Origin: Cognatundibacterium squillarum
GTDB taxonomy: Bacteria > Pseudomonadota > Gammaproteobacteria > Burkholderiales > Burkholderiaceae_D
NCBI RefSeq assembly: GCF_014652435.1
Contig: NZ_BMYU01000001.1
Span: 682,001-746,000 of the forward strand
Length of the DNA: 64,000 nt
Direction: 5' to 3'
The notes beneath the pieces were generated by a model, which saw only the letters and a program-made list of their open reading frames with translations, made no database searches and had not been told where the DNA came from. Below are positions 56,739 to 64,000 of this stretch, one piece after another (position 1 is the stretch's first letter; every line of letters starts with the position of its first letter). A program made the position numbers and the translations under genes.

Positions 56739-57510
56739 TGGACTCACTATTTGATTCCATATCGGGCGCCGCATCCGCAGCCAGCCCGGTTTGCCATTCA
56801 GGATCAGAAGCTGCCGCATCTACCCCGGATGGCAATGCCACCCCGTCACCGGGCTTCTGTTCTGTACCATTTTCAGCCACAGATACTTGCTGCGACTGAC
56901 CGGACACAGCAGATTCTGCCTGCTGCACTCCGAATTCAAGAGAACCGGACTGATCATCCTGTTCCAGTATTTTTTCTTTTGAGATTTGCTGCAAAGGCGG
57001 CAGCTGATCAAGCGAATTCAGTCCAAGATCACTCAGAAACTGTCGCGTCGTCGCAAACAGCGCTGGCCTGCCGGGAACATCACGATGACCAATCGTTTCA
57101 ATCCACCCGCGATCCTCAAGAGATTTAATCATTTGAGAAGAAACCGTCACACCGCGGATTTCCTCAATATCACCACGCGTCACCGGCTGACGATAAGCAA
57201 TGATTGCCAGCGTTTCGAGTGTTGCACGGGAATAACGCGGCGGCTTCTCGGGATTCAGCCTGTCGATATATGCACGCATCTCAGGACGACTCTGAAACCG
57301 CCAGCCTGTTGCCAGCGATACCAGCTCAATTCCTTTATCCGACCAGTCAGAGCGAATCTGCTCAAGGATGGTTTTAATCGTATCCGCACCAACCACATCA
57401 GACTGATCATCTGTTTCAAGAAACAATTTTTTCATTGACTGCACAGTCAGGGGCTCAGACGCACACAGGAGCGCCGTCTCGAGGACCCGCTTTGCCTCAG
57501 CAGTATTCAT
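56728..57510 (-). CDS. scpB: Segregation and condensation protein B
   Basis: 260 residues with two winged-helix domains of the ScpB family ([98 protein letters not shown]) and a variable acidic C-terminal tail of about 70 residues. ScpB with ScpA and SMC forms the condensin that organises the chromosome. scpA is not in the window. The tail overlaps rluB. Confidence 0.94.
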   Translation of the reverse strand: MNTAEAKRVLETALLCASEPLTVQSMKKLFLETDDQSDVVGADTIKTILEQIRSDWSDKGIELVSLATGWRFQSRPEMRAYIDRLNPEKPPRYSRATLETLAIIAYRQPVTRGDIEEIRGVTVSSQMIKSLEDRGWIETIGHRDVPGRPALFATTRQFLSDLGLNSLDQLPPLQQISKEKILEQDDQSGSLEFGVQQAESAVSGQSQQVSVAENGTEQKPGDGVALPSGVDAAASDPEWQTGLAADAAPDMESNSESNEL

Positions 57511-57726
57511 GCAATTCTATGAGTAGGTTGATTCAATCGGCTTTTCAGAAGAGCAGCCCGTACAGACTGCGACCGGCACGTTTTTGCGACGTGAACCGCA
57601 CTCCCTATGCTGGATGCGGTTTGGCAGAAAGCCACAGATTCCGGTAAGGAATTTCGCCGATAAATCGGCAGACACCGAATTGTAGTCCAGAAAGCCTGTG
57701 GCAATCAAAAATTTTCATCAGGTAAG

Positions 57727-57754
57727 AAAAAAGCCACGCTAGCGTGGCTTTTTT
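57727..57754 (-). terminator. Terminator of the initiator tRNA gene
   Basis: AAAAAAGCCACGCT and AGCGTGGCTTTTTT form a perfect 14-bp palindromic hairpin directly after the tRNA on the minus strand. Because of it, scpB needs read-through or its own promoter; the 217 bp between it and scpB shows no other feature. Confidence 0.92.
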
Positions 57755-57761
57755 AGAATCC

Positions 57762-57838
<77 letters not shown>

Positions 57839-57851
57839 TCTGAAGTCCAAC

Positions 57852-57879
57852 ACTATACACGATTTTTTAAAAAAAGCAA
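57852..57879 (-). promoter_or_regulatory. Sigma-70 promoter of tRNA-fMet
   Basis: On the minus strand TTGCTT (57874-57879) and TATAGT (57852-57857), 16-base spacer made largely of a T7A6 tract, 14 bases before the mature tRNA end. Confidence 0.65.
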
Positions 57880-58009
57880 AGATTGACCAAATCCGGGCGG
57901 TAAAAAGATCCCATCCATTCCCGCACACATGCAGCACACAGATCGCCGGAAATGCCGGAATCCATGTGCCGGTGTTAAACTTTGGTTTTTCCCGCCACTA
58001 AACGCCGGT

Positions 58010-58582
58010 ATGAAATTCTGCTCTGAATGCGCCACCCCTGTTATCGTCACGATCCCACCAGATGACACCCGCGAACGCTTTGTTTGCCCGGCGTGTCACA
58101 CCGTGCATTATCAGAATCCCAAAATGGTGGTTGGCAGCATTCCGGTATGGGAAAGCGACGGCATCACAAAAATTCTGCTGTGCCGCCGTGCGATTGAACC
58201 ACGTTATGGCTACTGGACTTTGCCAGCCGGCTTCATGGAAAACAAAGAAACCACCGGTGAAGCAGCATCCCGCGAAACCGACGAGGAAGCCGGCGCTGAT
58301 ATTCAGCGCCACGCGCTGTTTGCGATACTGAATGTACCGCATGTACATCAGGTACATTTGTTTTACCGCGCCACACTCCTGAATCTGAATTACGCCGCCG
58401 GCACTGAAAGTCTGGAAGTAAAGCTGTTCACCGAACAGGAAATTCCGTGGGAAGACATCGCGTTTCCAACGGTCAGCGAAACGCTGCGCCTGTTTTTTGC
58501 CGATCATGCCCGCGTCAAAGCAGGCGGCAGCTATCAGGTGCATGAGCATGACATTACCCGTCCGATGCGGAGCAGCGAGTGA
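58010..58582 (+). CDS. NUDIX hydrolase with N-terminal zinc ribbon
   Basis: 190 residues from the ATG at 58010 ([11 protein letters not shown]); a longer frame to 57929 is not supported. A zinc ribbon (CSEC and CPAC pairs) precedes a NUDIX domain whose box reads [23 protein letters not shown], matching Gx5Ex7REUxEExGU. This layout is that of ADP-ribose/NADH pyrophosphatase-like NUDIX proteins of the YjaD type. The stop overlaps the next start (GTGA), so it is translationally coupled to aat. Confidence 0.9.
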   Translation: MKFCSECATPVIVTIPPDDTRERFVCPACHTVHYQNPKMVVGSIPVWESDGITKILLCRRAIEPRYGYWTLPAGFMENKETTGEAASRETDEEAGADIQRHALFAILNVPHVHQVHLFYRATLLNLNYAAGTESLEVKLFTEQEIPWEDIAFPTVSETLRLFFADHARVKAGGSYQVHEHDITRPMRSSE

Positions 58583-59295
58583 TTCCGTGGCTGGATCCCG
58601 ATGACGCTTTTCCGGATGTCAGCGAAGCGCTGACCGAATCACACGGCGCGCCGGGCTTACTGGCTGCAGGTGCAGATTTAAGTCCCGAGCGTTTGCTGAT
58701 AGCATATCGCGAAGGAATCTTCCCGTGGTTTTCTGAAGGACAGCCAATACTGTGGTGGTCCACCGATCCGCGCATGGTACTGAAAACAGATGCATTCCGC
58801 GTTTCCGACAGCCTGAAAAAAACCTTAAGAAAAATTGCGCGCGATCCGGCATATACTTTCCGCTTTGACTCAGCATTTGAACAAGTCATGCGCAATTGTG
58901 CAGCACCGCGTGCAGATGGTTACGGCACCTGGATTTCACCGGATATTATTCGCGGCTATTGCGGACTGCATGAAGCCGGTTATGCGCACTCAGCAGAACT
59001 ATGGCATCACGGAGAGCTTGTTGGCGGGGCTTACGGTGTTTGCATAGGAACGATGTTTTACGGCGAATCGATGTTTGCACGCGAACGCGATGCCTCTAAA
59101 ATAGCGCTAAGCCAGCTCGTATTTCATTTACGCAGGCATGGCGTGGCAATAATTGATTGCCAACAGGAAACAGGTCATCTCGCGTCACTGGGCGCACACC
59201 CCATCCCGCGGGAACAGTTTATTCAGCACCTGAAACAGGCAATACAATTTCCGGCGATTCGCGACTGGACAAGCACAGGAATACAAGCCCCGTGA
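58579..59295 (+). CDS. aat: Leucyl/phenylalanyl-tRNA-protein transferase
   Basis: 238 residues, GTG start overlapping the previous stop. The family motifs [41 protein letters not shown] and [27 protein letters not shown] are complete. The enzyme attaches Leu or Phe to N-terminal Arg or Lys of proteins, marking them for ClpS-ClpAP degradation. bpt follows with another GTGA overlap, giving a compact N-degron module. Confidence 0.97.
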   Translation: MIPWLDPDDAFPDVSEALTESHGAPGLLAAGADLSPERLLIAYREGIFPWFSEGQPILWWSTDPRMVLKTDAFRVSDSLKKTLRKIARDPAYTFRFDSAFEQVMRNCAAPRADGYGTWISPDIIRGYCGLHEAGYAHSAELWHHGELVGGAYGVCIGTMFYGESMFARERDASKIALSQLVFHLRRHGVAIIDCQQETGHLASLGAHPIPREQFIQHLKQAIQFPAIRDWTSTGIQAP

Positions 59296-60020
59296 GCACC
59301 CCGAACGAACCTCCTTTTATTTCGATACAGTTTTACGCAACCGCACCCTATCCGTGCAGCTATCTCGATAACCGGGAGGCTCGCTCTCAGGTTGCCACAC
59401 CGACACATCTGATCAGCGAACAGCATTACGCGGATCTGGTGCGACTGGGTTTTCGCCGCAGCGGCGTATTCATTTACCGCCCGTGGTGCGACCACTGCAA
59501 TGCCTGCACGCCCGTCCGTGTCAGAGCCACCGAATTTCAGGCAGACCGCAGCCAGCAACGCGCGTGGAAAAAACATGAAAGCCTGCTTGCCTATTCCTGC
59601 CCGCTGGATTTCACCGAAGAACACTACGATCTTTATCTGCGCTATCAGCAGCAGCGCCATCGCGGTGGCGGCATGGATCAGGACAGCCGCGAACAATACG
59701 CGCAATTTTTACTGCAAAGCAAAGTCGATACGCGCCTCGTTGAATTTCGTACACCGGAAGGCGTTCTGAAAATGGTCAGCATCATCGATATTCTCGATGA
59801 CGGACTTTCTTCGGTGTACACGTTTTTTGATCCGGATGATGATAAAGCATCGTACGGAACGTACAATGTCCTGTGGCAGATTACACAGGCCAGAGACGCA
59901 GGACTGCCTTATGTCTATCTGGGTTACTGGATCAGCGAATGCCGCAAGATGACTTATAAGACCCGTTTTCAGCCGCTGGAAGCTTTCCGCGATGAACACT
60001 GGCAAGCGATGCCGCGCTGA
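59292..60020 (+). CDS. bpt: Aspartate/glutamate leucyltransferase (arginyltransferase family)
   Basis: 242 residues from the GTG at 59292, which overlaps the aat stop; the longer frame to 59157 lies in aat. The Cys-rich N terminus ([35 protein letters not shown]) and the GNAT-like core ([39 protein letters not shown]) match bacterial Bpt, which transfers Leu to N-terminal Asp or Glu. Together with aat it covers two arms of the N-degron pathway. Confidence 0.95.
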   Translation: MSTPNEPPFISIQFYATAPYPCSYLDNREARSQVATPTHLISEQHYADLVRLGFRRSGVFIYRPWCDHCNACTPVRVRATEFQADRSQQRAWKKHESLLAYSCPLDFTEEHYDLYLRYQQQRHRGGGMDQDSREQYAQFLLQSKVDTRLVEFRTPEGVLKMVSIIDILDDGLSSVYTFFDPDDDKASYGTYNVLWQITQARDAGLPYVYLGYWISECRKMTYKTRFQPLEAFRDEHWQAMPR

Positions 60021-60070
60021 CACCTCAACAAACCCGCCTTACCGATTTCTTTTGACTGACTGAACCTCTT

Positions 60071-61126
60071 ATGATTTCTCCGAGCTTTTTATATACCCTC
60101 GCCCGCCCGATTCTGTTTTCCATGGAACCGGAAAAAGCCCACCATTTTGCATTGCCGGCATTGCAGGCAATGACCGGACTGGGCTTAGGCAAACTGACCG
60201 GAAGCAGGATTGATGATCCGCGTGAAGTCATGGGAATCCGGTTTCCGAATGCGGTTGGTCTGGCTGCAGGTCTGGATAAAGATGGCGCTTACATCGACGG
60301 TCTGGCAACGATGGGCTTTGGCTTTATTGAAGTCGGCACTGTCACGCCACGCGCACAACCCGGTAATCCGCTGCCGCGCATGTTCCGCCTGCCACAAGCG
60401 GATGCCATCATTAACCGCATGGGCTTCAATAACGGTGGTGTGGATGCATTTGTGCGCAATGTGCAGTCCTCACGTTACTATCAGGAAAAACAAGGCGTAC
60501 TGGGCCTGAATATCGGTAAGAATGCAGACACGCCGATTGAGCGCGCTGCTGATGATTATCTGCACTGTCTGGAAAAAGTGTATCCGTATGCAGACTACGT
60601 CACCGTCAACATTTCTTCACCCAACACCAAAAATCTGCGTCAGCTGCAAGGTGCAAGCGAACTCGATGATTTATTATCCCGCTTAAAACAAGCGCAATTA
60701 CGTCTGGCTGATCAGCACAAAAACTATGTGCCGGTGACACTGAAAATTGCACCCGACATCGACAGCGAACAAATTAAGAATATTGCGGATGCCTTGCTGC
60801 GTCACGGCATTGATGGCGTAATCGCGACCAACACCACCATTACCCGCGATGCGGTTGCCGGCCTGCCGCACGGAGAAGAAACCGGTGGCCTGTCCGGTAA
60901 GCCGGTATTCGAATTATCGAACCGCGTTGTGCGCGGGCTGAAACAGGAACTCGGCAATGCGATTCCGATTATCGGCGCCGGCGGCATTTTCAGTGGCGAT
61001 GATGCAATCACCAAAATGGAAGCAGGTGCATCACTGGTTCAGGTGTACTCTGGCCTGATTTATCAGGGCCCGGGTCTGGTACGCGATTGCGCAACCGCAT
61101 TGCGCCGCCTGCACCAGAGCCGCTGA
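60071..61126 (+). CDS. pyrD: Dihydroorotate dehydrogenase (quinone), class 2
   Basis: 351 residues of the membrane-associated class 2 type: an N-terminal amphipathic helix pair ([21 protein letters not shown]), [73 protein letters not shown] with the catalytic Ser region, and [11 protein letters not shown] for FMN. It oxidises dihydroorotate with quinone in pyrimidine synthesis. It follows bpt by 50 bp and may be cotranscribed. Confidence 0.98.
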   Translation: MISPSFLYTLARPILFSMEPEKAHHFALPALQAMTGLGLGKLTGSRIDDPREVMGIRFPNAVGLAAGLDKDGAYIDGLATMGFGFIEVGTVTPRAQPGNPLPRMFRLPQADAIINRMGFNNGGVDAFVRNVQSSRYYQEKQGVLGLNIGKNADTPIERAADDYLHCLEKVYPYADYVTVNISSPNTKNLRQLQGASELDDLLSRLKQAQLRLADQHKNYVPVTLKIAPDIDSEQIKNIADALLRHGIDGVIATNTTITRDAVAGLPHGEETGGLSGKPVFELSNRVVRGLKQELGNAIPIIGAGGIFSGDDAITKMEAGASLVQVYSGLIYQGPGLVRDCATALRRLHQSR

Positions 61127-61153
61127 AATCAGTTTATTCAGTGCGCATATAAC

Positions 61154-61180
61154 AAAAACCCGGACTTTTCCGGGTTTTTT
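61154..61180 (+). terminator. Terminator after pyrD
   Basis: AAAAACCCGGA pairs with TCCGGGTTTTTT around four bases, 28 bp after the pyrD stop. Confidence 0.9.
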
Positions 61181-61198
61181 ATTGAGCAATATCATTAG

Positions 61199-61213
61199 TA
61201 AGAATCATTCTCA
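61199..61213. promoter_or_regulatory. Fur box upstream of the fiu-like receptor
   Basis: TAAGAATCATTCTCA; its reverse complement TGAGAATGATTCTTA matches the 7-1-7 Fur consensus TGATAATnATTATCA at 11 of 14 positions. It lies about 120 bp before the receptor start. Confidence 0.75.
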
Positions 61214-61332
61214 TTTACATTTATCAAAAAGTTCGTTACACTTTTACATTCAGCTTCCACCCAGCCATTCCCTTTGCCGGAAAAGCCAGACGGTATCTGA
61301 AGCACCGTTACCACTACTTCCGGAATTTCGTC

Positions 61333-63606
61333 ATGTCGTACATTAAGAGTAAAAAACACCCAGTCACACTGGCACAAACCACCTTAGGCGCAGCTGTCAG
61401 CGCAGCTTTACTGTTACCAGCTACTGCAATGGCTGCAGATAACAATCTGCCTGAAGTGATCGTCAAAACGAAAGCTGAAAACGAATTCAAGGCAGAAAAA
61501 GCGGCTTCGCCAAAATACACGCAACCGCTGGTCGATACACCGCAAACCATCACCGTGATCAAACGCGAACTGATCGAACAGCAAGGCGCACAAACGCTGA
61601 CCGAAGCGATGCGCAATGCACCGGGTGTTGGCGCATTCTTCCTCGGCGAAAACGGCAGTACCAACACCGGTGACGCGATCTATATGCGCGGCTTCGATAC
61701 TTCTTCCAGCATTTTTGTGGATGGCGTGCGCGACATGGGTTCGATCTCCCGTGATCTGTTCAATATCGAGCAAATCGATGTACTGAAAGGCAATGCCGGT
61801 ACCGATTCCGGCCGCAGCGCACCAACCGGCTCTATCAATCTGAGCTCCAAGCAAGCGAACATGGAAAACGCGACCAGCGTGAATCTGAGCGTTGGTAACG
61901 GTTCACAAAAACGCGTGACTGCGGATAAAAATGTGGTGCTGGACGAGAAAAGCGGTACGGCATTCCGCATTAATGTGATGGATCAGGACAGCGGCGTGGT
62001 TGGTCGTAATGTCGTGAACAACAGCCGCTGGGGCGTGGCGACAGCACTGTCTTACGGCTTGGGCAGCAACACCCGCTTCCATCTGAACTATCTGCATGTG
62101 CAGCAGGACAATATTCCGGATGGCGGCGTACCGACCATCGGCCTGCCGGGCTACAGCTCGCCGGATGCAAAACGTCCGTTCATCAGCAACGCTGCCAAAG
62201 TCGATCCGTCCAATTTCTACGGCTCTTCTTCTGACTTCGACAAAGTCAAACTGGACATGCTGACTGCACGCGCTGAGCATGATTTCAGTGACAAAGTCCG
62301 CCTGATCAATACCGCACGTTACGGCAAAACTACCCAGAATTATCTGCTGACGGCATTTATGGCAAATCCTGCCAATCTGGTGACGCCATCTGCAACCGAT
62401 CCTTCCGGCTGGACACTGGCGCGCAGCATCCGCACCCTGAAAGATCAGGTCAATGAAGTGCTGACCAACCAGACCAATCTGCAGGCAGAACTGACTGCAG
62501 GTGGGATCAAGCACACCCTGCTGGGCGGTATGGAATTCACCTATGAAAAACAAAATACCTGGGGCTACAGCGGCACTGGTACTTTGCCTGCCGCCAATCT
62601 GTACCGTCCGAATCCGGATGATGCGGTAAGCGGCCTGAATCTGGTACGCAATGGCGTATTCACCCGTGGCAGCACCAGCACCGTCAGTGGCTACATCTTC
62701 GACACGATGGAATTCAACCCGCAGTGGCAACTGAATGCCGGTGTCCGCCTTGATCGTTACAACACCGATTACAGCGCAGCATCGTTGTCGACTGCAACCA
62801 GCAATCCGACGCTGCCAGTCGGCACTCTGGTGCCAACCAACCTGAATTCCAGCGGCAATCTGGTCAACTGGAAAACCGGTTTGCTGTACAAACCAACCAG
62901 CTACAGCAGCGCCTATGTTTCGTATTCCACATCGAAACAACCACCAGGCGGCTCTAACTTTGCACTGAGCACTGCGTCCAGCAGCGCAGCCAATCCGAAA
63001 TTTGACCCGCAGGAAACACGCAATTTTGAAATCGGCACCAAATGGGATCTGCTGAAAGAAAAACTGTCGCTGACAGCCGCAATTTACCGTACCGATGTGA
63101 CCAACGAAGTCGTGCTGAACCAGGTTGATCAGCTGTACTACCAAACGGGTGCGAAACGTGTGGATGGTCTGGAACTGGGCGTGACCGGCGCGATTAACCG
63201 CGACTGGCTGGTCAGTGCAGGTTATGCCTACATGAAGACCAGCGTACAGTCCGGTCCGAATGTGACTGCCAACGGCGAAAACAATCTGGCTTATGCGCCA
63301 AAACAAGCTTTCACGCTGTGGAGCTCGTATCAGGTTCAAAAAGGCTGGAAAATCGGTGGCGGCGCGCGCTTTGTGGATGCACTGCTGCGCGGCACGGATG
63401 GTGCAGTCGGTACACCGGCGAAATCAGACAGCTACTGGGTTCTGGATGCAATGACCAGCTACAGTGTGAATAAAAATATTGACCTGCAGCTCAACGTCAA
63501 TAACCTGCTGGATAAAACCTATGTCGCAGCGATCAATAAGAGCGGCTATCGCTACACCCCCGGCACACCGCGTGCGGTGACTCTGGGCGTGAATGTGAAG
63601 TTCTGA
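61333..63606 (+). CDS. fiu: Catecholate siderophore receptor, Fiu type
   Basis: 757 residues, close to E. coli Fiu in length and in motifs: signal peptide ending TAMAAD, plug with DTPQTITVIKRELIEQQGAQTLTEAMRNAPGVGAFFLGENGSTNTGDAIYMRGFDTSSSIFVDG, the GRSAPTGSINLSSKQ strand, the NYLHVQQDNIPDGGVPTIGLPGYSSP loop, and a barrel ending GVNVKF. Fiu imports monomeric catecholates with iron, and also carries catechol-bearing antibiotics. A Fur box lies upstream and piuC follows, the usual pairing. Confidence 0.95.
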   Translation: MSYIKSKKHPVTLAQTTLGAAVSAALLLPATAMAADNNLPEVIVKTKAENEFKAEKAASPKYTQPLVDTPQTITVIKRELIEQQGAQTLTEAMRNAPGVGAFFLGENGSTNTGDAIYMRGFDTSSSIFVDGVRDMGSISRDLFNIEQIDVLKGNAGTDSGRSAPTGSINLSSKQANMENATSVNLSVGNGSQKRVTADKNVVLDEKSGTAFRINVMDQDSGVVGRNVVNNSRWGVATALSYGLGSNTRFHLNYLHVQQDNIPDGGVPTIGLPGYSSPDAKRPFISNAAKVDPSNFYGSSSDFDKVKLDMLTARAEHDFSDKVRLINTARYGKTTQNYLLTAFMANPANLVTPSATDPSGWTLARSIRTLKDQVNEVLTNQTNLQAELTAGGIKHTLLGGMEFTYEKQNTWGYSGTGTLPAANLYRPNPDDAVSGLNLVRNGVFTRGSTSTVSGYIFDTMEFNPQWQLNAGVRLDRYNTDYSAASLSTATSNPTLPVGTLVPTNLNSSGNLVNWKTGLLYKPTSYSSAYVSYSTSKQPPGGSNFALSTASSSAANPKFDPQETRNFEIGTKWDLLKEKLSLTAAIYRTDVTNEVVLNQVDQLYYQTGAKRVDGLELGVTGAINRDWLVSAGYAYMKTSVQSGPNVTANGENNLAYAPKQAFTLWSSYQVQKGWKIGGGARFVDALLRGTDGAVGTPAKSDSYWVLDAMTSYSVNKNIDLQLNVNNLLDKTYVAAINKSGYRYTPGTPRAVTLGVNVKF

Positions 63607-63630
63607 TCGCCAGCATGATCTGATGTCTGC

Positions 63631-63669
63631 AAAACTGCCCTGCCGGTGAACGTCAGGGCAGTTTTTTTT
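63631..63669 (+). terminator. Terminator after the fiu-like gene
   Basis: AAAACTGCCCTG pairs with CAGGGCAGTTTT and is followed by further T residues, so piuC probably relies on its own promoter. Confidence 0.92.
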
Positions 63670-63675
63670 GGGCAA

Positions 63676-63690
63676 TGATAAAAATTATCA
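63676..63690. promoter_or_regulatory. Fur box upstream of piuC
   Basis: TGATAAAAATTATCA matches TGATAATnATTATCA at 13 of 14 defined positions and is a near-perfect palindrome. It sits 26 bp before the piuC start, overlapping the expected promoter. Confidence 0.88.
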
Positions 63691-63715
63691 AGATGAAACG
63701 AAGAGGAGTAAGACC

Positions 63716-64000
63716 ATGATGCTGCATATTCCCGGCGTACTGAGCAAAGAACAGGTACGCAACCTGCGTCAGAAATTACAGGAAAGCAACTGGGTGGACG
63801 GCCGCGAAACCGTCGGCGCACAAGGCGCTGTGGTCAAACAAAACCGCCAGCTGCCGGAACACGGCGAAGTTTCCCGCGCACTGAGCGAAGAATTGCTCGG
63901 CATTATCCGCCGTCATCCGGTATTTTTCGCCGCCGCACTGCCTTTGCATATTGTTCCGCCGCTGTTTAATGCGTATAGCGGCGGCGAACATTACGGTATG
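63716..64000 (+). CDS. piuC: Fe(II)/2-oxoglutarate-dependent hydroxylase PiuC/YbiX (3' end outside window)
   Basis: The first 95 residues of a PKHD-type hydroxylase: [42 protein letters not shown] and the [15 protein letters not shown] block that in the family leads directly into the iron-binding HxD motif, cut off by the window end. GAGGAG is 7 bases before the ATG. PiuC genes accompany Fiu/PiuA receptors and are iron-repressed; the substrate is thought to be siderophore- or receptor-linked but is unsettled. Confidence 0.93.
   Translation, partial: MMLHIPGVLSKEQVRNLRQKLQESNWVDGRETVGAQGAVVKQNRQLPEHGEVSRALSEELLGIIRRHPVFFAAALPLHIVPPLFNAYSGGEHYGM

Noticed and set aside
57530..57700. Possible further copy of the 85-bp repeat before scpB
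   Set aside because: Only short pieces (CTTTCTGCC and CCGGAAT on the minus strand) match; the hairpin arms and the TGCTGAA block are missing, so it was not counted.
61903..63339. 478-codon open frame opposite the fiu-like gene
   Set aside because: Antisense shadow of a well-supported receptor gene.

Overview
The window looks like chromosomal DNA of a betaproteobacterium, most likely Burkholderiales and perhaps an Oxalobacteraceae-type genome of moderate GC. This rests on gene order and protein flavour: glyA-nrdR, scpB-rluB-rimP-nusA-infB-rbfA-truB-typA, CcoG, TamA/TamB, and a catecholate siderophore receptor next to PiuC. No phage, integrase, insertion sequence or CRISPR array is visible. 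Most of the window is housekeeping, with short accessory stretches at about 1-11 kb, 22-24 kb and 34-47 kb.

Layout. 0-11 kb: a 5'-truncated gene, ilvD, a zinc-ribbon membrane protein, a TonB-dependent receptor, a periplasmic binding protein, a MarR regulator divergent from an EamA exporter with two operator-like palindromes between them, a sterol-desaturase-like enzyme and a PAS-containing chemoreceptor. 11-20 kb: envelope cluster on the minus strand (SDR, ybgC, tolQ, tolR, tamA, tamB) in which tolR abuts tamA instead of tolA. 20-22 kb: a ZTP (pfl) riboswitch with its own terminator controls glyA, followed by nrdR. 22-30 kb: an unknown membrane protein between two opposed copies of an intergenic repeat, tRNA-His, a PCu(A)C copper chaperone, dusA, a large SNF2 ATPase and an EmrE-type exporter. 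30-35 kb: M48 protease, DUF1294, ccoG and a MocR regulator. 35-47 kb: an AT-rich secreted protein with an internal duplication, two tandem PKD/M30-type lipoprotein peptidases, a U32 tRNA-hydroxylation protein, an EamA transporter and a DUF4153 membrane protein. 47-58 kb: the translation/transcription block typA, truB, rbfA, infB, nusA, rimP, rluB, scpB and initiator tRNA, all on the minus strand. 58-64 kb: NUDIX, aat, bpt, pyrD on the plus strand, then a Fur-box-preceded fiu-like receptor and the start of piuC.

The least explained signal is a family of about 85-bp intergenic repeats (four good copies and two partial ones) that can fold into two successive hairpins, with paired changes between copies that keep the stems. 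Other points worth attention are the intrinsic-terminator hairpin inside the leader of the rimP-nusA-infB operon, two more terminator-like hairpins between infB, rbfA and truB, the tandem PKD-M30 lipoproteins, and the double MarR operator.

All family calls come from reading motifs by eye without database searches. Start codons were chosen on ribosome-binding sites and family length where these disagree with the longest open frame.
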